A stretch of DNA of 64,000 nt, taken from NCBI GenBank assembly GCA_030549775.1, contig CM060177.1:63428638-63492637 (forward strand). The letters run 5' to 3'. This document shows positions 36,190 through 49,315 of this stretch, piece after piece; position 1 is the stretch's first letter, and every line of letters begins with the position of its first letter. A program made the position numbers and the translations under genes. The notes beneath the pieces are model-generated. The model worked only from the letters and a program-made list of their open reading frames with translations, was not told where the DNA came from and made no database searches. The DNA comes from Tamarix chinensis. Taxonomy: Eukaryota; Streptophyta; Magnoliopsida; Caryophyllales; Tamaricaceae.

Positions 36190-36682
36190 ACTATTTATGC
36201 TGCAACATGATTAATTAGACAAATCTACGATAAATTTTGACATGTAAATGGCTTTCTAAGAAATTTTAGAATGTTTACTACGTGTCTTTCATAACTTATG
36301 GTCTAAAGTTTTATTTGATATTGTTTTTTATCTTATATGAGATCAAACTAATTGATTAGATAAGTCTTATCTATATATAAAATTTGTTGAAGAAATAAAA
36401 TATTTTGATAGCTTATCTAACTTAAAAGAAATTAATGTTTATGGACAAATTTTGATGTGATATTTTCATAAGTTATATTTCTATTTATTTATAGATTTAA
36501 TCATATAGATTTTTTATTAATTATTTATTATTATACTTATGAATAAGATTAATTTTATTTTATTTTTACTTATAATTATAGCTAACATTATTTTTCTTCA
36601 CCTTATTGCAATAAACTAGAACTTGAAACTGTATTGTATTAATTTAATTAAGAGATGTTAAGATATGCTGATCCTTGTACTC

Positions 36683-36732
<50 letters not shown>

Positions 36733-37130
36733 GATAGTACGTGTTATATTTACATAATTTTGACATGCCCATTGAGTGTATATTATGTAAATTAGTTAGT
36801 TAAACAAATCTAAAAAAAAATTGATGGTCTCATAAGAAAGTTTACTATATATTTTTTTAGACTTATTTTCCATGTATAGAAATAAAAACTTATGGTCTCG
36901 TAAGATAAATTTTATTCATATATTAAATAAGATATATTTTAATAGGATATATTAATAAACATTTATGGAATAAAGATTTTGACAACTTATCTAATTTGAA
37001 GACGTGATATTTTCACAAGATATATTTTTTATAGTATATTTTTATTTTCTTATACATTACATATTATATATTTTTTTATTAATTATATATTATTATATTT
37101 TTGAATAATATCAATTTGATTTATTCATTA
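36190..37130 (+). repeat. Diverged tandem duplication of about 600 bp
   Basis: Two blocks, near 36216-36560 and 36797-37130, share in order a TCTAAGAAA/TCATAAGAAA stretch, ACTTATGGTCT, a GATA(G/A)...CTTATCTAA block, GTGATATTTTCA and TTTTTTATTAATTAT. A pure AT run lies between them. Confidence 0.55.
36686..36729. repeat. (TA)n microsatellite
   Basis: About 22 AT dinucleotide units. The right-arm counterpart near 41010-41017 has only four. Confidence 0.93.
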
Positions 37131-40100
37131 TTTAAATATATTTATAACTACCATAATTTTTAATAATTATTTATTTATAATTAGGATTAATTATAATCTT
37201 GTAAAAAATTTATTTCTCATTAAAATTATTATTATTTTGATTATCATGAATATTAATTGCATTATTATTATTTATAATTATGATTAATATATAAGTTAGG
37301 CATTAATTATTTATAATTGTAACTAATATTAGTTGTACTGATTATTTGATTACCATTAAGACTAATAATACTTTATTAATTATAATTAATAGTTATATAT
37401 ATGATTATCTTATTAATTATAATTAATAATATTATTTATAATTATGATCATCATCACTATTATAAAAAATAAAGCTATCATTAAAATTATTATTATTTGT
37501 ACTGGTTAATTATTTATAATTGTGTAAATTTATAGTTAAAATAAATATTATTATACTAACTTTCTATTTATAAGTATAGTTGATATTTTCCGCATTGGTT
37601 AACTACTTTCAATAATGATTAATCTTTTTGAATAAATATTAATTTAATATTAAAACTAACTTTTACTCTTTGTATTAATAATTTCTTTACAATTAAAAAT
37701 ATGATCATTAAAATTAATAGTACTTATATTGATTAATTAGTTATTTATAATTACAATTAATTAAATTATAGTTATAATAAATATTATTCTTATTAATTTG
37801 TTGCTCAAAAATCCAATTAGTATTTTTCTTATTAGCTAATTATTCATAATTTTGGCTAGTGCTATTTTTAGTAATTATTAGTTTATATGACTATTAGTAT
37901 TTTTGTAATTAATTATGACAATTGATGTTATATATATTTCTTATTTAATTATAATTAAAACTCATAATATGTTTATGAATTAATATTTTTTTTAATATTA
38001 TTCTTATTTGTTATTTCTTCATAAAGATAATGAACAATATTTATAGTAATTTTATTTATATTAATCATATAATAAACAATATATTTACCAATAAACTAAT
38101 TATTGTTTGTTAGGCAACCAAATTGCAGTGAATCCTATTTATACACCAATTAGTAGCAACAAACAGCTAAGACCCACTATAATTCTGAGCTTGATTGCTC
38201 CCCCTCCCTCCCTCCCTCCAGCTTTCGCTTCAAGTCAAAATATCCATGCTTCGTGCTACCTTTAGTACTATTATCAATACCTGTGCTTTACGCTCGGCTT
38301 GTGAATCATTTATAATTATAAATAATAATATTTTTAGTAATTATTAATTTATATTTATAATTGATATGATTTTTATAAATTTTCTGTGGATGATTATAAT
38401 TTTTTTGGTATTTATTAATGATTTATTATCATGATTAATACCAAATTTATTATTTATTAATTTATCATTACAATGAGTATTATTGTTAACTAATTATTTT
38501 TAATTATAATTAATATTAATTATGATGGTTATTTAATTATATTTTAGAATAATAATATTTTTATTAATTATAATTAATAATTATAGCTGGGTAGAAGAAG
38601 ATAAGAGAAGTGAGTGGTGAGTAATTAATGCGGGTTAATTAATAATTATAATTAGGTCTTTAATTAAAAAATAATGGGACATGCCTTGGTTTAATAATAT
38701 GTAGTTGAGTAGGAGAATAAGGTTATAACAATAAAAGACAAATCGAAGGGTATTGAATCTGTACGAAGTAATAATGTAGATAATAATAATGTTGCTAAAC
38801 ACACACTAATTAGTAGAAATAGTCAAAACCATCTATTATTGTTATTGGTAAGTAAATAATTTTATTGCCAAAAGTTAGCATTTTAAATACATCAAGTGTT
38901 CTCCTCGGAACTGTCAAATATTGAAAATTTTACTGGATTTTTATTTCGGTTTACAAATTACCATTTATCCGAGTAAAGGTTTTAAATTCGATTAAATTTT
39001 CGAGATTAAGAGATTGAGTTAAGGCCAAAATAAGATTTTTTGAGATTAGAATCAAATTAGAGCGTTAATAGGCTAAGAAAAATTTCACTTAAAGTCTACC
39101 CCATGTTTTGTAGATGTTTTAAACTATATAGCATGTGGAGTAATGTCACCAGACTTATTAATAAAAAAGAAAGTTCCTCTTATATGAAAAATACTATTAT
39201 TGAGGATGAGTCTTATTATCTCTACAAGAAATGTGCAGATTAAGTTTACACCTAAAGAGAAATTTGAAAGTATCATATCTCATTATCATCTGATCAATGT
39301 TAAAATTAATAAATTAATCAATGCAAGTAAAGTTAATTTTAATAATAAATAGCTAGTTTATATGAACAATATTAATCATAATCAAACAAAAATGTTAATT
39401 ATAATTGTAAAGAAATATTTAATAAAAATAATATTAATTTAAACAATTAATTATAATTCAAAAAATATTATTAAACATAATTGTAATTAAATAATAAACA
39501 TTTTATGTTATTTGGAGTTATAAATAATAAATTAACATTAATAACTATTGATTGTAATAACAACTTAATAAATATTAACCATTATTATGAGTAATTATAA
39601 TATTAATCATTGTTAGAATTAAAAGTAATTGGTGTATAATGACAAATTGATGAAAAAGAAAAATATATATTTTCACTATAGACTCAATTTTAATTACAAT
39701 TAATTAAGTAATACAAGCATTATTGCTTTTAATTATAAATGTTTTATATGAATAATATTAAACATAATCATAAAAAAAATGTTGATTGTAGTTATAAAGA
39801 AATAATTAACAATAATAATAATAGTTTACACTATTAACTATACTTAATAAAAAATTGTTACACTTAATTGTAATTAAATAATAAAAATAATATGAATTAT
39901 AATTATAATTAATAATAACTATTGATTGTAACAATTAATTAATAATTATGAAAAATAATATAAATAATCATTTTAAAAAAATAAATATATTCAAATAATA
40001 TTAAATATAATTTCACAATGTAAAATTAATAAGAAAGGTATTCATTACAACTACAAATTTCTAATTATAAAAATTATTATTGATCATAACAATAACTTTG

Positions 40101-40930
40101 AATAATTAATCAATACAAATAATATTAATTTTAATGAGAAATAATATTGATCATAATTATTAATATATAATTATTATAAATATTGTTCATTATGATATAT
40201 AAGACTAATATTATTCTTAAGTATATTAATAAATGATTAATTAATAATATTAAATCTATAAGCATGTCAAAAAAGTTTTATAAAAATAATCTTACTAAAA
40301 TATCCCATGTTTAAAATTATCATAAGTAGCTACTGCCATTATACCCTCATTAATTACCACCAATGATTTCTCTCGTCTTCTCCTATCCTACTACAACTAT
40401 TAAATATATCTAAAAATAATTAGTTAATAAAAATAATATTCATTGTAATGATAAATTCATAAATAAAAAAATGATACCAATCATGATCATAAATATTTAA
40501 TAAATATAAAATAATATTAATTATAACTATACATAGAACATTTATAAAAATCATGACAATTACAACTATAAAGTGATAATTAATAAAAATAATTATTATT
40601 CATGATTATAAATAAGTCAGCAATGCAAATAATATTTATTTTATTGGTGAATAAATAGTTTACCAAATTAATATTAATCATAATAATTATAAACAAAATT
40701 AATTATATTGATAAAGAAATATTTAATAAGAATAATATTAATGATACTTATTAGTTATAATTAATAAAAAATATTATTAGTTGTAATTATGATTCAATAA
40801 GCAATATAAAAGAATAATTGTTATCATAAATAATTATTTAATAAAAATAATATTAATATTGATTCTAATTAATAATTATAAAAAATAAAACAAATTATAA
40901 TCATAAATAATTAATTAATACAAAAATACT
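36801..40930. other. Extremely AT-rich palindrome core
   Basis: More than 4 kb composed almost only of degenerate TAATTATAATTAATA-like sequence, with no open frame of note. Because the unit itself is nearly self-complementary, I cannot place the exact symmetry centre. From the arm anchors it falls close to 38.85 kb. A less AT-rich island lies at 38115-38310. Confidence 0.75.
38115..38310 (+). other. Unique island in the AT-rich core with (CCCT)n run
   Basis: About 200 bp of ordinary composition, including a CCCCCTCCCTCCCTCCCTCC run at 38200-38219. It has no evident counterpart in the opposite half, so it is either spacer or a later insertion. Confidence 0.5.
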
Positions 40931-42364
40931 AATTGTATATCCCTAGGTCATAATATGCACTTAATGGACATGTCAAAATTATATAAAAATAACACCTACT
41001 ACCAATCATATATATATAATAGAAAACAAGTATGAGCATATCTTAACATCTACTCTTAATTCAATTAATACAATACAACCTCAAGTTCTAGATTGTTTGC
41101 AATAAGGTGAAGAAAAATAATGTTAGTTATAACTATAAGTAAAAAATAAATAAACAAAATTGATCTTATTCATAAGTATAATAGTAAATGATTAATAAAA
41201 AATTGTATAAGATAAAATCTATAAATAAATAAAAATATATCTTATTAATATATCACATCCAAATTTGTCCTCAAATATTAATTTATTCCAAGTTAGATAA
41301 GCTATCAAAATATTTTATTCCTTTAGCAAATTTTATATATAAATAAGACTTATCTAATCAATTAGTTAGATTTCATATCAGATATAAAATAATATCAAAT
41401 AAAACTTTAAACTATAAATTTTTACATACATATGAAAAATAAATTCTGAAAACACTACATTCTAAACTTTCTTAGGAGGCCACTTGCATCTAAAATTTTC
41501 TTGTAGATTTGTCTAATTAATCAAGTATAAATACTATAATTAATTAACTTATATTATATGCACTTAAATCTAGGACTCTCATATATCAAATATTATCTAA
41601 AACATGCAATGAAACTAATGGACAAGTCAAATATATATAAAAATAATGACAATAATAATTATAAAAATAATGGCAATGATAAGAATACAAGTAATACTAA
41701 TAAGAAAAATAATAATTATGACATTAATAATAGTAAAATAAAAATAATAACTCATTAAAATTTTATAATAAGATACACAAGTAAAAATAAGGTGAAAAGA
41801 ATATACCCTAATAAAAAAATCTAAACCCTTAAATTATACATTCCTAGGCCAATAATAAGGTGAAGAAAAGTCACTTTTTAGAGCTAAAAATCTCTTGTAA
41901 CCCATTTGCATGGCTATATAATAATGTAGGTACACAACAAATGCGATAAAAAGGCTCCACAATCAGAAATATTTACTTAACCCAATCAAATCTATGCATT
42001 AATACATTTAACAAAGACTATACATTAACATTCAAACACCACCCTAATTTGAAAATTCACAATCCATACATAACAATTACAAACCCTCACAATGATAAAC
42101 ATCATTCAAAGAGAAAGTTCATACCATGCCTTCAACAAAAGGCTACACAATTTTAATGATAAAAACTAACCTAAAGCATCAAAATCTTCAATTTAATCAA
42201 CGTCTAGAAAAAATATTCAACAATTAAAATAACAACCTAAATTTGGGCCACAATAATAGCTTTATCGCTAATGGAAAGGTAGCAAATTAGTCAATCCATT
42301 TATAGGCAGAAATTGAGCTAGTTGCTAAAGAAATCAATCCAAATGTAGAAGTATAAACTTTTTC

Positions 42365-42367
<3 letters not shown>

Positions 42368-42400
<33 letters not shown>
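42368..42400 (+). repeat. (AAT)n microsatellite in right arm
   Basis: About 11 AAT units; counterpart of the interrupted ATT tract near 35362-35393. Confidence 0.92.
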
Positions 42401-42403
<3 letters not shown>

Positions 42404-42536
42404 TTACTAAACTTATTCAAAATCTAATGATGATAACCACATTTAAAGGGTAGCTAATCATGTGAATACATATTTGGCATTGCAAGAATAATTTAGAGAG
42501 CAGTAATAAGGTCCGATGTTTTGCAGGAGCTACTGC

Positions 42537-42685
42537 TCAGCTTGGTTGAATTATAGGGCCTATTTTTATGATCCTCTTCGCTTCAGTTAATCTTTTCACT
42601 GCAAAACTCCTATGCTATTATAGAACTAGTAACCCTACAACTAGTCAGAGGAATCACACCAACAATAAGGCAATAAATTCCATGC
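42537..42685 (+). pseudogene. Amino acid permease pseudo-exon, right arm
   Basis: The acceptor-like TTTTGCAG is followed by a GATAQLG...IIGPIFMILFASVN frame and TSNPTTSQRNHTNNKAI. It is the inverted copy of 35045-35199. Here a stop replaces the residue after AQLG (tryptophan in intact permeases, so TGG to TGA is likely), while the position that is a stop in the left arm is still a glutamine codon. The two copies therefore decayed independently after duplication. Neither is functional. Confidence 0.65.
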
Positions 42686-43072
42686 AATCACAACAACAAC
42701 AACATTAACACTACAATAACAAGAATAATAATAATAAGCTTATGTTCGACATCAATCCTTTTTAGTACCCAACTGGTTCCAAATATTACAATCCTATTGT
42801 TACGTCTAACCAACACAATCCCTTTATACAACATTCCATAATATATGATTATCTCCTGATAACATAGGTCTAGAACATTATTCATGTTATTTATAGAAAG
42901 ATGAATACTCCCACATGTGCTCATTAACTGTATCATATGATGTCGGTTGGAATGCCTAAAGGGAGTAGAGTAGAGAGAGTCTGATTTTAAAAATAGAGAG
43001 GAAACTAAAAAGGATGTCGAATAAGAAAATAGTCAAATAAGGGAGTTGTGTGTTTAGAATAAAGTAGTTAGA

Positions 43073-43930
43073 TGATATGAATCTCCAAAATTTATATTTA
43101 ATTAATCCTGCTAATTGTTATAAATCATTTTGTGCTTATAATTATTTTTCTTATTGTGTGCTTGATTAGGGGAATTAATGCAGCACATGGAGAATGGACT
43201 TAAAGTTGCTGTAGCTACTAAGGCTTTTGTTACAGAAATTTATTTTAAGTTAGGAAATCCCATGTGATGCATTCGCTGGAAAAATTGGCTAATGGGGATT
43301 AAGTTGGTTGTATGACCCGCCACCCGACCCATAATTAAATGGGTTAGCTAGAATGTGGGTTAATCATCCCTTAGTAACCATAATTAGCTAAATTATTTTT
43401 AGTTGATGGGAATTAATTGTATTATTCTTTCTTTGTATTTTTAGGGCATGTAAGCTTGTAATTCTTGGGCTGTTTTGCTTGATCCAGCCGTCGACCCCTT
43501 TGTTTTATTTCGGCTGTTGTTTGGGCTGATTGTTGGGCTACGTGTGTATGGCTTGCGATGTGTATTTGTACTATCCTTGCTGTATTTGTACACCATATAA
43601 ATATGGCCTCATACGCTGCTCACCGACACTTTTGGTCGAATGAAAAGTTGATCTGGAATTTTCTTCTACTCGTTCTCTCTCTCTCACTCTCTCGAGTTTC
43701 TCTCTTGCTCTCTCTTGCAATCTTCTAGCTCGCATTCTTCTGCTTCTTCTCTTCGATATGTTCTTGATCGTTCTCACTTCTCAAATTCAGCAGTTGTTTT
43801 AATATTGCACTCTAAGTTCATGGATCTTCCTTTGGAAAATTCCTTAGGCTGATCTCGGTGAATCGAACCCCGCGCTCGATTATACCTCGATCTGAAATTT
43901 TTTTTTAGAAACCCTAACAGGTTTCCATCA
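43073..43930 (+). repeat. 5' LTR of element D
   Basis: 858 bp, TGATATGAATC...GTTTCCATCA. Confidence 0.95.
43596..43604 (+). promoter_or_regulatory. TATA box in D 5' LTR
   Basis: TATAAATAT about 520 bp into the LTR, followed by a CT-rich (TCTC)n leader stretch (43673-43712). Repeated in the 3' LTR at 49743-49751. Confidence 0.7.
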
Positions 43931-43932
43931 TT

Positions 43933-43945
43933 TGGTATCAGAGCC
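43933..43945 (+). promoter_or_regulatory. Primer binding site of element D
   Basis: TGGTATCAGAGCC, an exact initiator tRNA-Met complement, two bases after the LTR. Confidence 0.93.
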
Positions 43946-44648
43946 TCGATTATTCGAGTGCTCATGGTTTAATTGTTTGATACTAAGTTTTCCTGGTTTA
44001 ATTACTTTGTCAATTTCGCTAACCCATATTTCTGAAGTGCAAAAATTAGGGTTTACGATTGACGAAGGAATTTGAAGGATTCCGTCGCATTTAAGCCAGC
44101 AATCGGAGGGTTGCATCTTTTGTTTCAAAATTTCTTGGAAACCCTAAGTAGCTTGGGCAATTTGTCGGCTAGGGTTTGGTAAGGAATCTTGAATCTTGAC
44201 AATTCTTGAGGAATACTCCTCGATTGGTAAATTCGAACCTTATCTTGTTACTTACTGCAATCTGTGATAACTAATTTGCAAATTTTTTGAATATCACTCC
44301 GTTCACAATTAATAAGTGTACAGGATGATTGACCGGCGAACCTTTTGGTTTTAGAAAGGAGTAAGGACTCCAAGAAGAGGGGCCCCTATTTAGTATCTGG
44401 ATTAATTCCTTTAATTGCTCGCGATAATATCGTTTCTTTCTTAATCTCTTTGTTGCTTTCGATTTAATACTTACATAGAATTACTGTGTAATCTGTGTTG
44501 CTGATATATCTTTGATGTTATTTGATACTGTGATATTCTTATAATTAGATCAATTAATTGCTGTTTGTTTGATTTCTTATTAAGGCAAATTGATTTTGTT
44601 GGCTGTCTGTAATGGTGCTTAATTGAATATCATAAGATAAATTTAATA
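43946..44648 (+). other. Leader of element D
   Basis: About 700 bp of untranslated sequence between primer site and gag. It contains the recurring CGATTGACGAAGG/AGGGTTT-type GC-moderate sequence and no long frame. Confidence 0.7.
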
Positions 44649-45930
44649 ATGTCTAACAATGGGCAATCTGTTAATCAATCTGTTTCCATTTCTAGTAATG
44701 ATTTATTAGAAACCCTTAGGACTTTTCAAGAACAAATGACTGCTCAAATTGCTGTGTTATCTACTAACATAGATCAAAGAATAGGAGAACAAGAAGTAAG
44801 GATTAATGAATTACAACATACTAGAGTAGAAACTCCACATGCAGGGGTATTAGGAAGGGCTCCTATGGACCCTAGGACTAGAATTCCACCTGTAGCTAAT
44901 TTAGAAGAATTAGAGGACCAAGTATCCAACAATAGTGATAGGAGACCTAGGCAGAATAATAGACAAGAAAGGGATTTAGACTTAGTTGATAGGAACCTAA
45001 GTAATCTTAAGTTTAGTATACCTGGATTCAATGGTAGAAATGACCCTGATTATTATTTTGAGTGGGAAAGGAAGATAGAGTTAGTATTTGAATGTCATAA
45101 TTACCCGGATGAGAAGAAAATTAAGGTAGCACTAGTGGAGTTTACTGAGTATGCTTCCTCTTGGTATCATAACCTTGTTTTAACTAGATGTAGGTGTGGA
45201 GAACCACCCATACAAACATGGGATGAATTTAAAATTTTGATGAGGAAAAGATTTGTTCCAAGTTATTATTATAGGGAATTACATAAGAGGTTACAAAAAA
45301 TAAGTCAAGGAATTAGGACAGTGGATGAATATTTTAAGGAACTAGAAGTTTTGATAATTAAAACATGAATTGTTGAGGATGGTGATGCTATCATGGCTAG
45401 ATTCTTAAGTGGGTGAAATTCTAAAATAGCTGATAAAGAAGAATTATATCCTTATGGGACTTTAAGTGAGATGGTGAACATAGCTACTAAGATAGAGAGT
45501 CATATAAAGAAGACTAGACAGTATAAACCCCTTGGGATTGGGATTAAGAGTACAATGAGAAGGAATTTTGGGGGAACTACTTTTGGAAATTGGAGGAATA
45601 ATGGGAGATTTGAGTCTAGAGGTAGGAACAATGAGGCAAAGGTAGGAAATAAGATTGAAAAGGGTATAAATGTAACATCTTGCTAGTGTTCCAAACAGAA
45701 CTAGGGATATTAAATGTTTTAAGTGTGGAGGATTGGGACATATAGCTTCTGAGTGTCCAAACAAGAGAAATATTTTAATTAGAGACTCTAGAGACATAGA
45801 ATCTGAATCTGAGGAGGAAGACTTGGAGACTAGTTTGGTTAGGGAGGATACTAGTGAATCAAAAGAAGAGATAGAACTGCCAATAAGTAGAGATCGAACT
45901 GCCAATAAGTAGAGATCTTTTTGTAGTACT
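44649..45930 (+). pseudogene. gag: Broken gag of element D
   Basis: The ATG at 44649 (MSNNGQSV) opens a 239-codon frame: polar N-terminus, arginine-rich patch, then a retrotransposon-gag domain (about 45000-45360, with FEWERKIE and WDEFK motifs). It stops at 45366-45368, again near 45414, and reopens 45471-45686. A frameshift before 45690 precedes the CCHC knuckle (45715-45756). A perfect 22-bp tandem duplication at 45874-45917 shifts the frame again before protease. Gag would form the particle and package RNA. The overall plan equals elements A-C but the sequence is distinct. Confidence 0.88.
45874..45917 (+). repeat. 22-bp perfect tandem duplication in D gag
   Basis: Two adjacent copies beginning GAACTGCCAATAAGTAGAGA. 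The length is not a multiple of three, so it changes the reading frame. Confidence 0.95.
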
Positions 45931-46003
45931 TAGGACTTTAAACAGTAACAAATTACCTGATTCTAATGCAATACAAAGAGAAAATATATTTCATACTAGA
46001 TGT

Positions 46004-49000
46004 TTGATTGATGATAAATGTTTTAATATGGCTATAGATAGTGGTAGTTGTATCAATGCTGCTAGTACCTTGTTAGTATCTAAGCTAGGATTACCAACCA
46101 CTAAACACCCAAAACCATATAGACTACAGTGGCTTAATGAGTTAGGAGATGTAAAGGTTAGTCAACAAGTTTTAGTAAATTTAAAATTAGGAAAATATGA
46201 GGATTCTATTTTGTGTGATATAGTTCCAACGCATGCTTCTCATTTATTATTAGGTAGACCTTGGCAATATGATAGGAGAGTGACACATGATGGTTATAAG
46301 AATAGATATACTTTACATAAGGATGATAGGAAGATTGTTTTAGCACCTATGACTCCAAAGGAGATTTTTGATGATCAAATAAAAATTAAGTCTGACTATA
46401 AGGAACTATCTAAGCAGAGTTTAGAGGCTGAGATTAGTTCAAAAGAAATTAAGGGAACATCTGGATTTTATGCTAAGAGTAAAGATGTAGCTAAGGCTAT
46501 TAAGAGACAGGCAAATGTGTACTTGATGGTTTATACAGAATGTTATGAATGTTAATTAGGATTAAGTGAGGAAGTACCTATTGCTGTGAGATAATTATTG
46601 GAAGAATATAGTGAGTTGTTTCCTGAGGACATACCTAGTGGATTACCTCCATTAAGGGGAATAGAACATCAAATAGATTTTGTTCTAGGAGCTGTTATAC
46701 CAAACAGACCTACTTATAGGCCTAATCCTGAAGAGGTTAAGGAATTAAAAAGGTAGATTTCTGAATTGTTAAGTAAAGGATACATTAAGGAATCAATGAG
46801 TCCATGTGCAGTTCCAGTATTATTAGTGCCTAAGAAGGATGGTAGTTGGAGAATGTGTATAGATAGTAGGGCAGTAAATAAAATAACTATTAAGTATAGA
46901 TATCATATACCTAGGCTTGATGAGATGTTAGATCTTCTACATGGTGCTGTAATTTTTTCGAAAATAGATTTAAAAAGTGGATATCATCAAATAAGGATGA
47001 AACCGGGAGATGAATGAAAAACAACTTTTAAAACTAACTTTGGGTTATATGAATGGTTAGTAATGCCTTTTGGATTATCCAATGCACCTAGTACCTTTAT
47101 GAGATTTATGAACCATGTTCTGAGAAATTTTATTGGAAAATTTGTGGTTGTTTATTTTGATGACATACTTATATATAGTATATCTTTAGAAGAACATTTG
47201 AAACACTTAAGGATTATTTTGGATGTGTTTAAGACAGAACAATTGTATACTAACTTAACTAAATCTAGGTTTTGTCTGGAAAATGTGGTATTCTTAGGAT
47301 TTGTGGTAGGTAAAGATGGCATATCTATAGATAAAGACAAAATTAAAGCTATTCAAGAGTGGCCTGTACCTAAGAGTGTAACTGAAGTAAGAAGTTTTCA
47401 TGGTTTGTGTTCTTTCTATAGGAGATTTTTTAGGAATTTTAGTACAATAGCTGCTCCTTTGACTGCCATATCAAAAAAGGAAAATGGATTTAAGTGGGGT
47501 TTAGAACAGCAAAAATCTTTTGAAACACTTAAAAATAAATTAACCCAGGCACCTGTGTTAAGCCTTCCTGACTTTGAAAAGATGTTTGAATTAGATTTTG
47601 ATGCTTCAGGGTTAGGAATAGGGGTTGTACTTTCCCAAGAGGGCAAACCAATAGCTTATTTTAGTGAGAAATTAAATGGTAGTACTTTAAATTACTCTAC
47701 TTATGAAAAATAATTGTTTGCTTTAGTAAGAGCTTTAGAAGTTTGGCAACATTACCTATGGCTTAGAGAATTTGTGATAAATACTGATCAAGAGGCTATT
47801 AAATATTTAAAGAGTCAATCAAAGTTAAATCGGAGGCAGAGTAGATGGATTGAGTTTATTGAAAGCTTCCCTTACATAATTAAGTATAAAAAAGGAGGTG
47901 ATAATGTAGTTGCAGATGTTTTATCTAGGAGACATGGGTTATTAAATGCTGTAGATACTACTTTGCTAGGTTTTTCTTGTATTAAGATTTTATATCCAGA
48001 AGATCTTGATTTTAAGGAAATTTATAAGAAATGTGAAATTGCTACACAGGGAAAATATTATATATCAGAAGGTTATTTGTTTAGAGAAAATAGGTTATGT
48101 ATTCCTGAGTGTTCATATATAGGATTATTAATTTAAGAAGCTCATAATGGTGGACTAATGGCACATTTAGGATTTCAAAAGACCTTAGACATATTAACTG
48201 ATCATTTTTATTGGCCTCACAAGAAAAAGGATGTGTTAAAGTATTGTGTTAATTGTGTTGCTTGTAGACAGGCTAAATCTACATCAAAACCTTTTGGGTT
48301 ATATACTCCATTGCCTGTACCTAATCAACCTTGGACTGATGTTTCTTTAGATTTTATTTTAGGCTTACCTAGAACTAATAGAGCTAAGGATTCAATAATG
48401 GTTGTAGTAGATAGGTTTAGTAAAATGGCTCATTTTATACCTTGTAATAAGACCAATGATGCTGTGACTGTGGCTGAATTATTTTTTTCTCATATAGTTA
48501 AATTACATGGCATACCTAAGACCATAGTTTCAGATAAAGATATTAAATTCCCGAGTCATTTTTGGAAGGTTTTATGGGGAAAATTAGGGACTAAATTATT
48601 ATTTTCCACAACTTGTCACCCTCAAACTGATGGATAAAGAGATCTAGTAAATAGAACCTTAGGTAATATGTTAAGGGTTGTCCTTGGATAGAATCTTAAA
48701 CAGTGGGAATATGTTTTACCTCAGGTAGAATTTGCTTATAATAGAACTTTGCATTCTATAACTAAAAAGACTCCATTTGAAATTGTGTATGGTTGTAATC
48801 CTTTGACTCTTTTAGATCTAAGTCATTTGCCTAATGCTGAATTACAAAATTTTGATGCTGAATCTCGTGCTAATAATATAAAGAAGTTGCATGAATTTGT
48901 ACGTCAACAAATTACTAAAAAGGTGCAACAAATGGCTGAGAATGCTAATAAAAGGAGAAGAAAAATGGTTTTTAAACCTGGGGATTTAGTTTGGTTACAT

Positions 49001-49315
49001 CTTAGGAAGGAAATATTTCCAAACCTTAGAAAATCAAAATTAGACCCTAGGGGAGATGGACCTTTTACCGTGTTAGAGAAAATTAATGATAATGCTTATA
49101 AGATTGATTTACCTGCTATGTTTGGGAATGTTAGTGATTCTTTTAATGCTGCTGATCTTAGTCCATTTATTGGTATTACTCAGGTTTCAGGGGCGAAACC
49201 TTCCCAAGAAGAGGGGAATAATATGAATCTCCAAAATTTATATTTAATTAATTCTGCTAATTGTTATAAATCATTTTGTGCTTATAATTATTTTTCTTAT
49301 TGTGTGCTTGATTAG
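46004..49315 (+). pseudogene. pol: Pol of element D: one frame, nonsense codons only
   Basis: Protease (IDSGSC, Asp at 46037-46039), RT (46766-47340, box YFDD at 47153-47164), RNase H (about 47590-47930, DFDASG), integrase zinc domain (48158-48290), integrase core (VDRF, SDKD; the segment with the third acidic residue follows a stop at 48635) and a GPY/F module (about 49040-49110). All parts share one frame across 3.3 kb with no indel. Stops are at 46553-46555, near 46592, 46754-46756, 47015-47017, 47711-47713, 48134-48136, 48635-48637 and near 48688. Most fit CAA/CAG to TAA/TAG or TGG to TGA, the pattern of methyl-cytosine deamination. The frame ends past the start of the 3' LTR. Confidence 0.92.
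49206..49218 (+). promoter_or_regulatory. Polypurine tract of element D
   Basis: AAGAAGAGGGGAA immediately before the 3' LTR. Confidence 0.85.

Larger units (their letters stand above)
32290..36800 (+). repeat. Left arm of the large palindrome
   Basis: The reverse complement matches 40931-52230 with element D removed. Anchors: 32458 pairs with 52075, 33330 with 51275, 34390 with 50290, 34615 with 43065, 35180 with 42545, 36165 with 41545, and 36730 with about 40970. Identity by eye is high in unique parts and poorer in simple sequence. Apart from the permease and LINE remnants it contains no recognisable gene. Confidence 0.88.
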
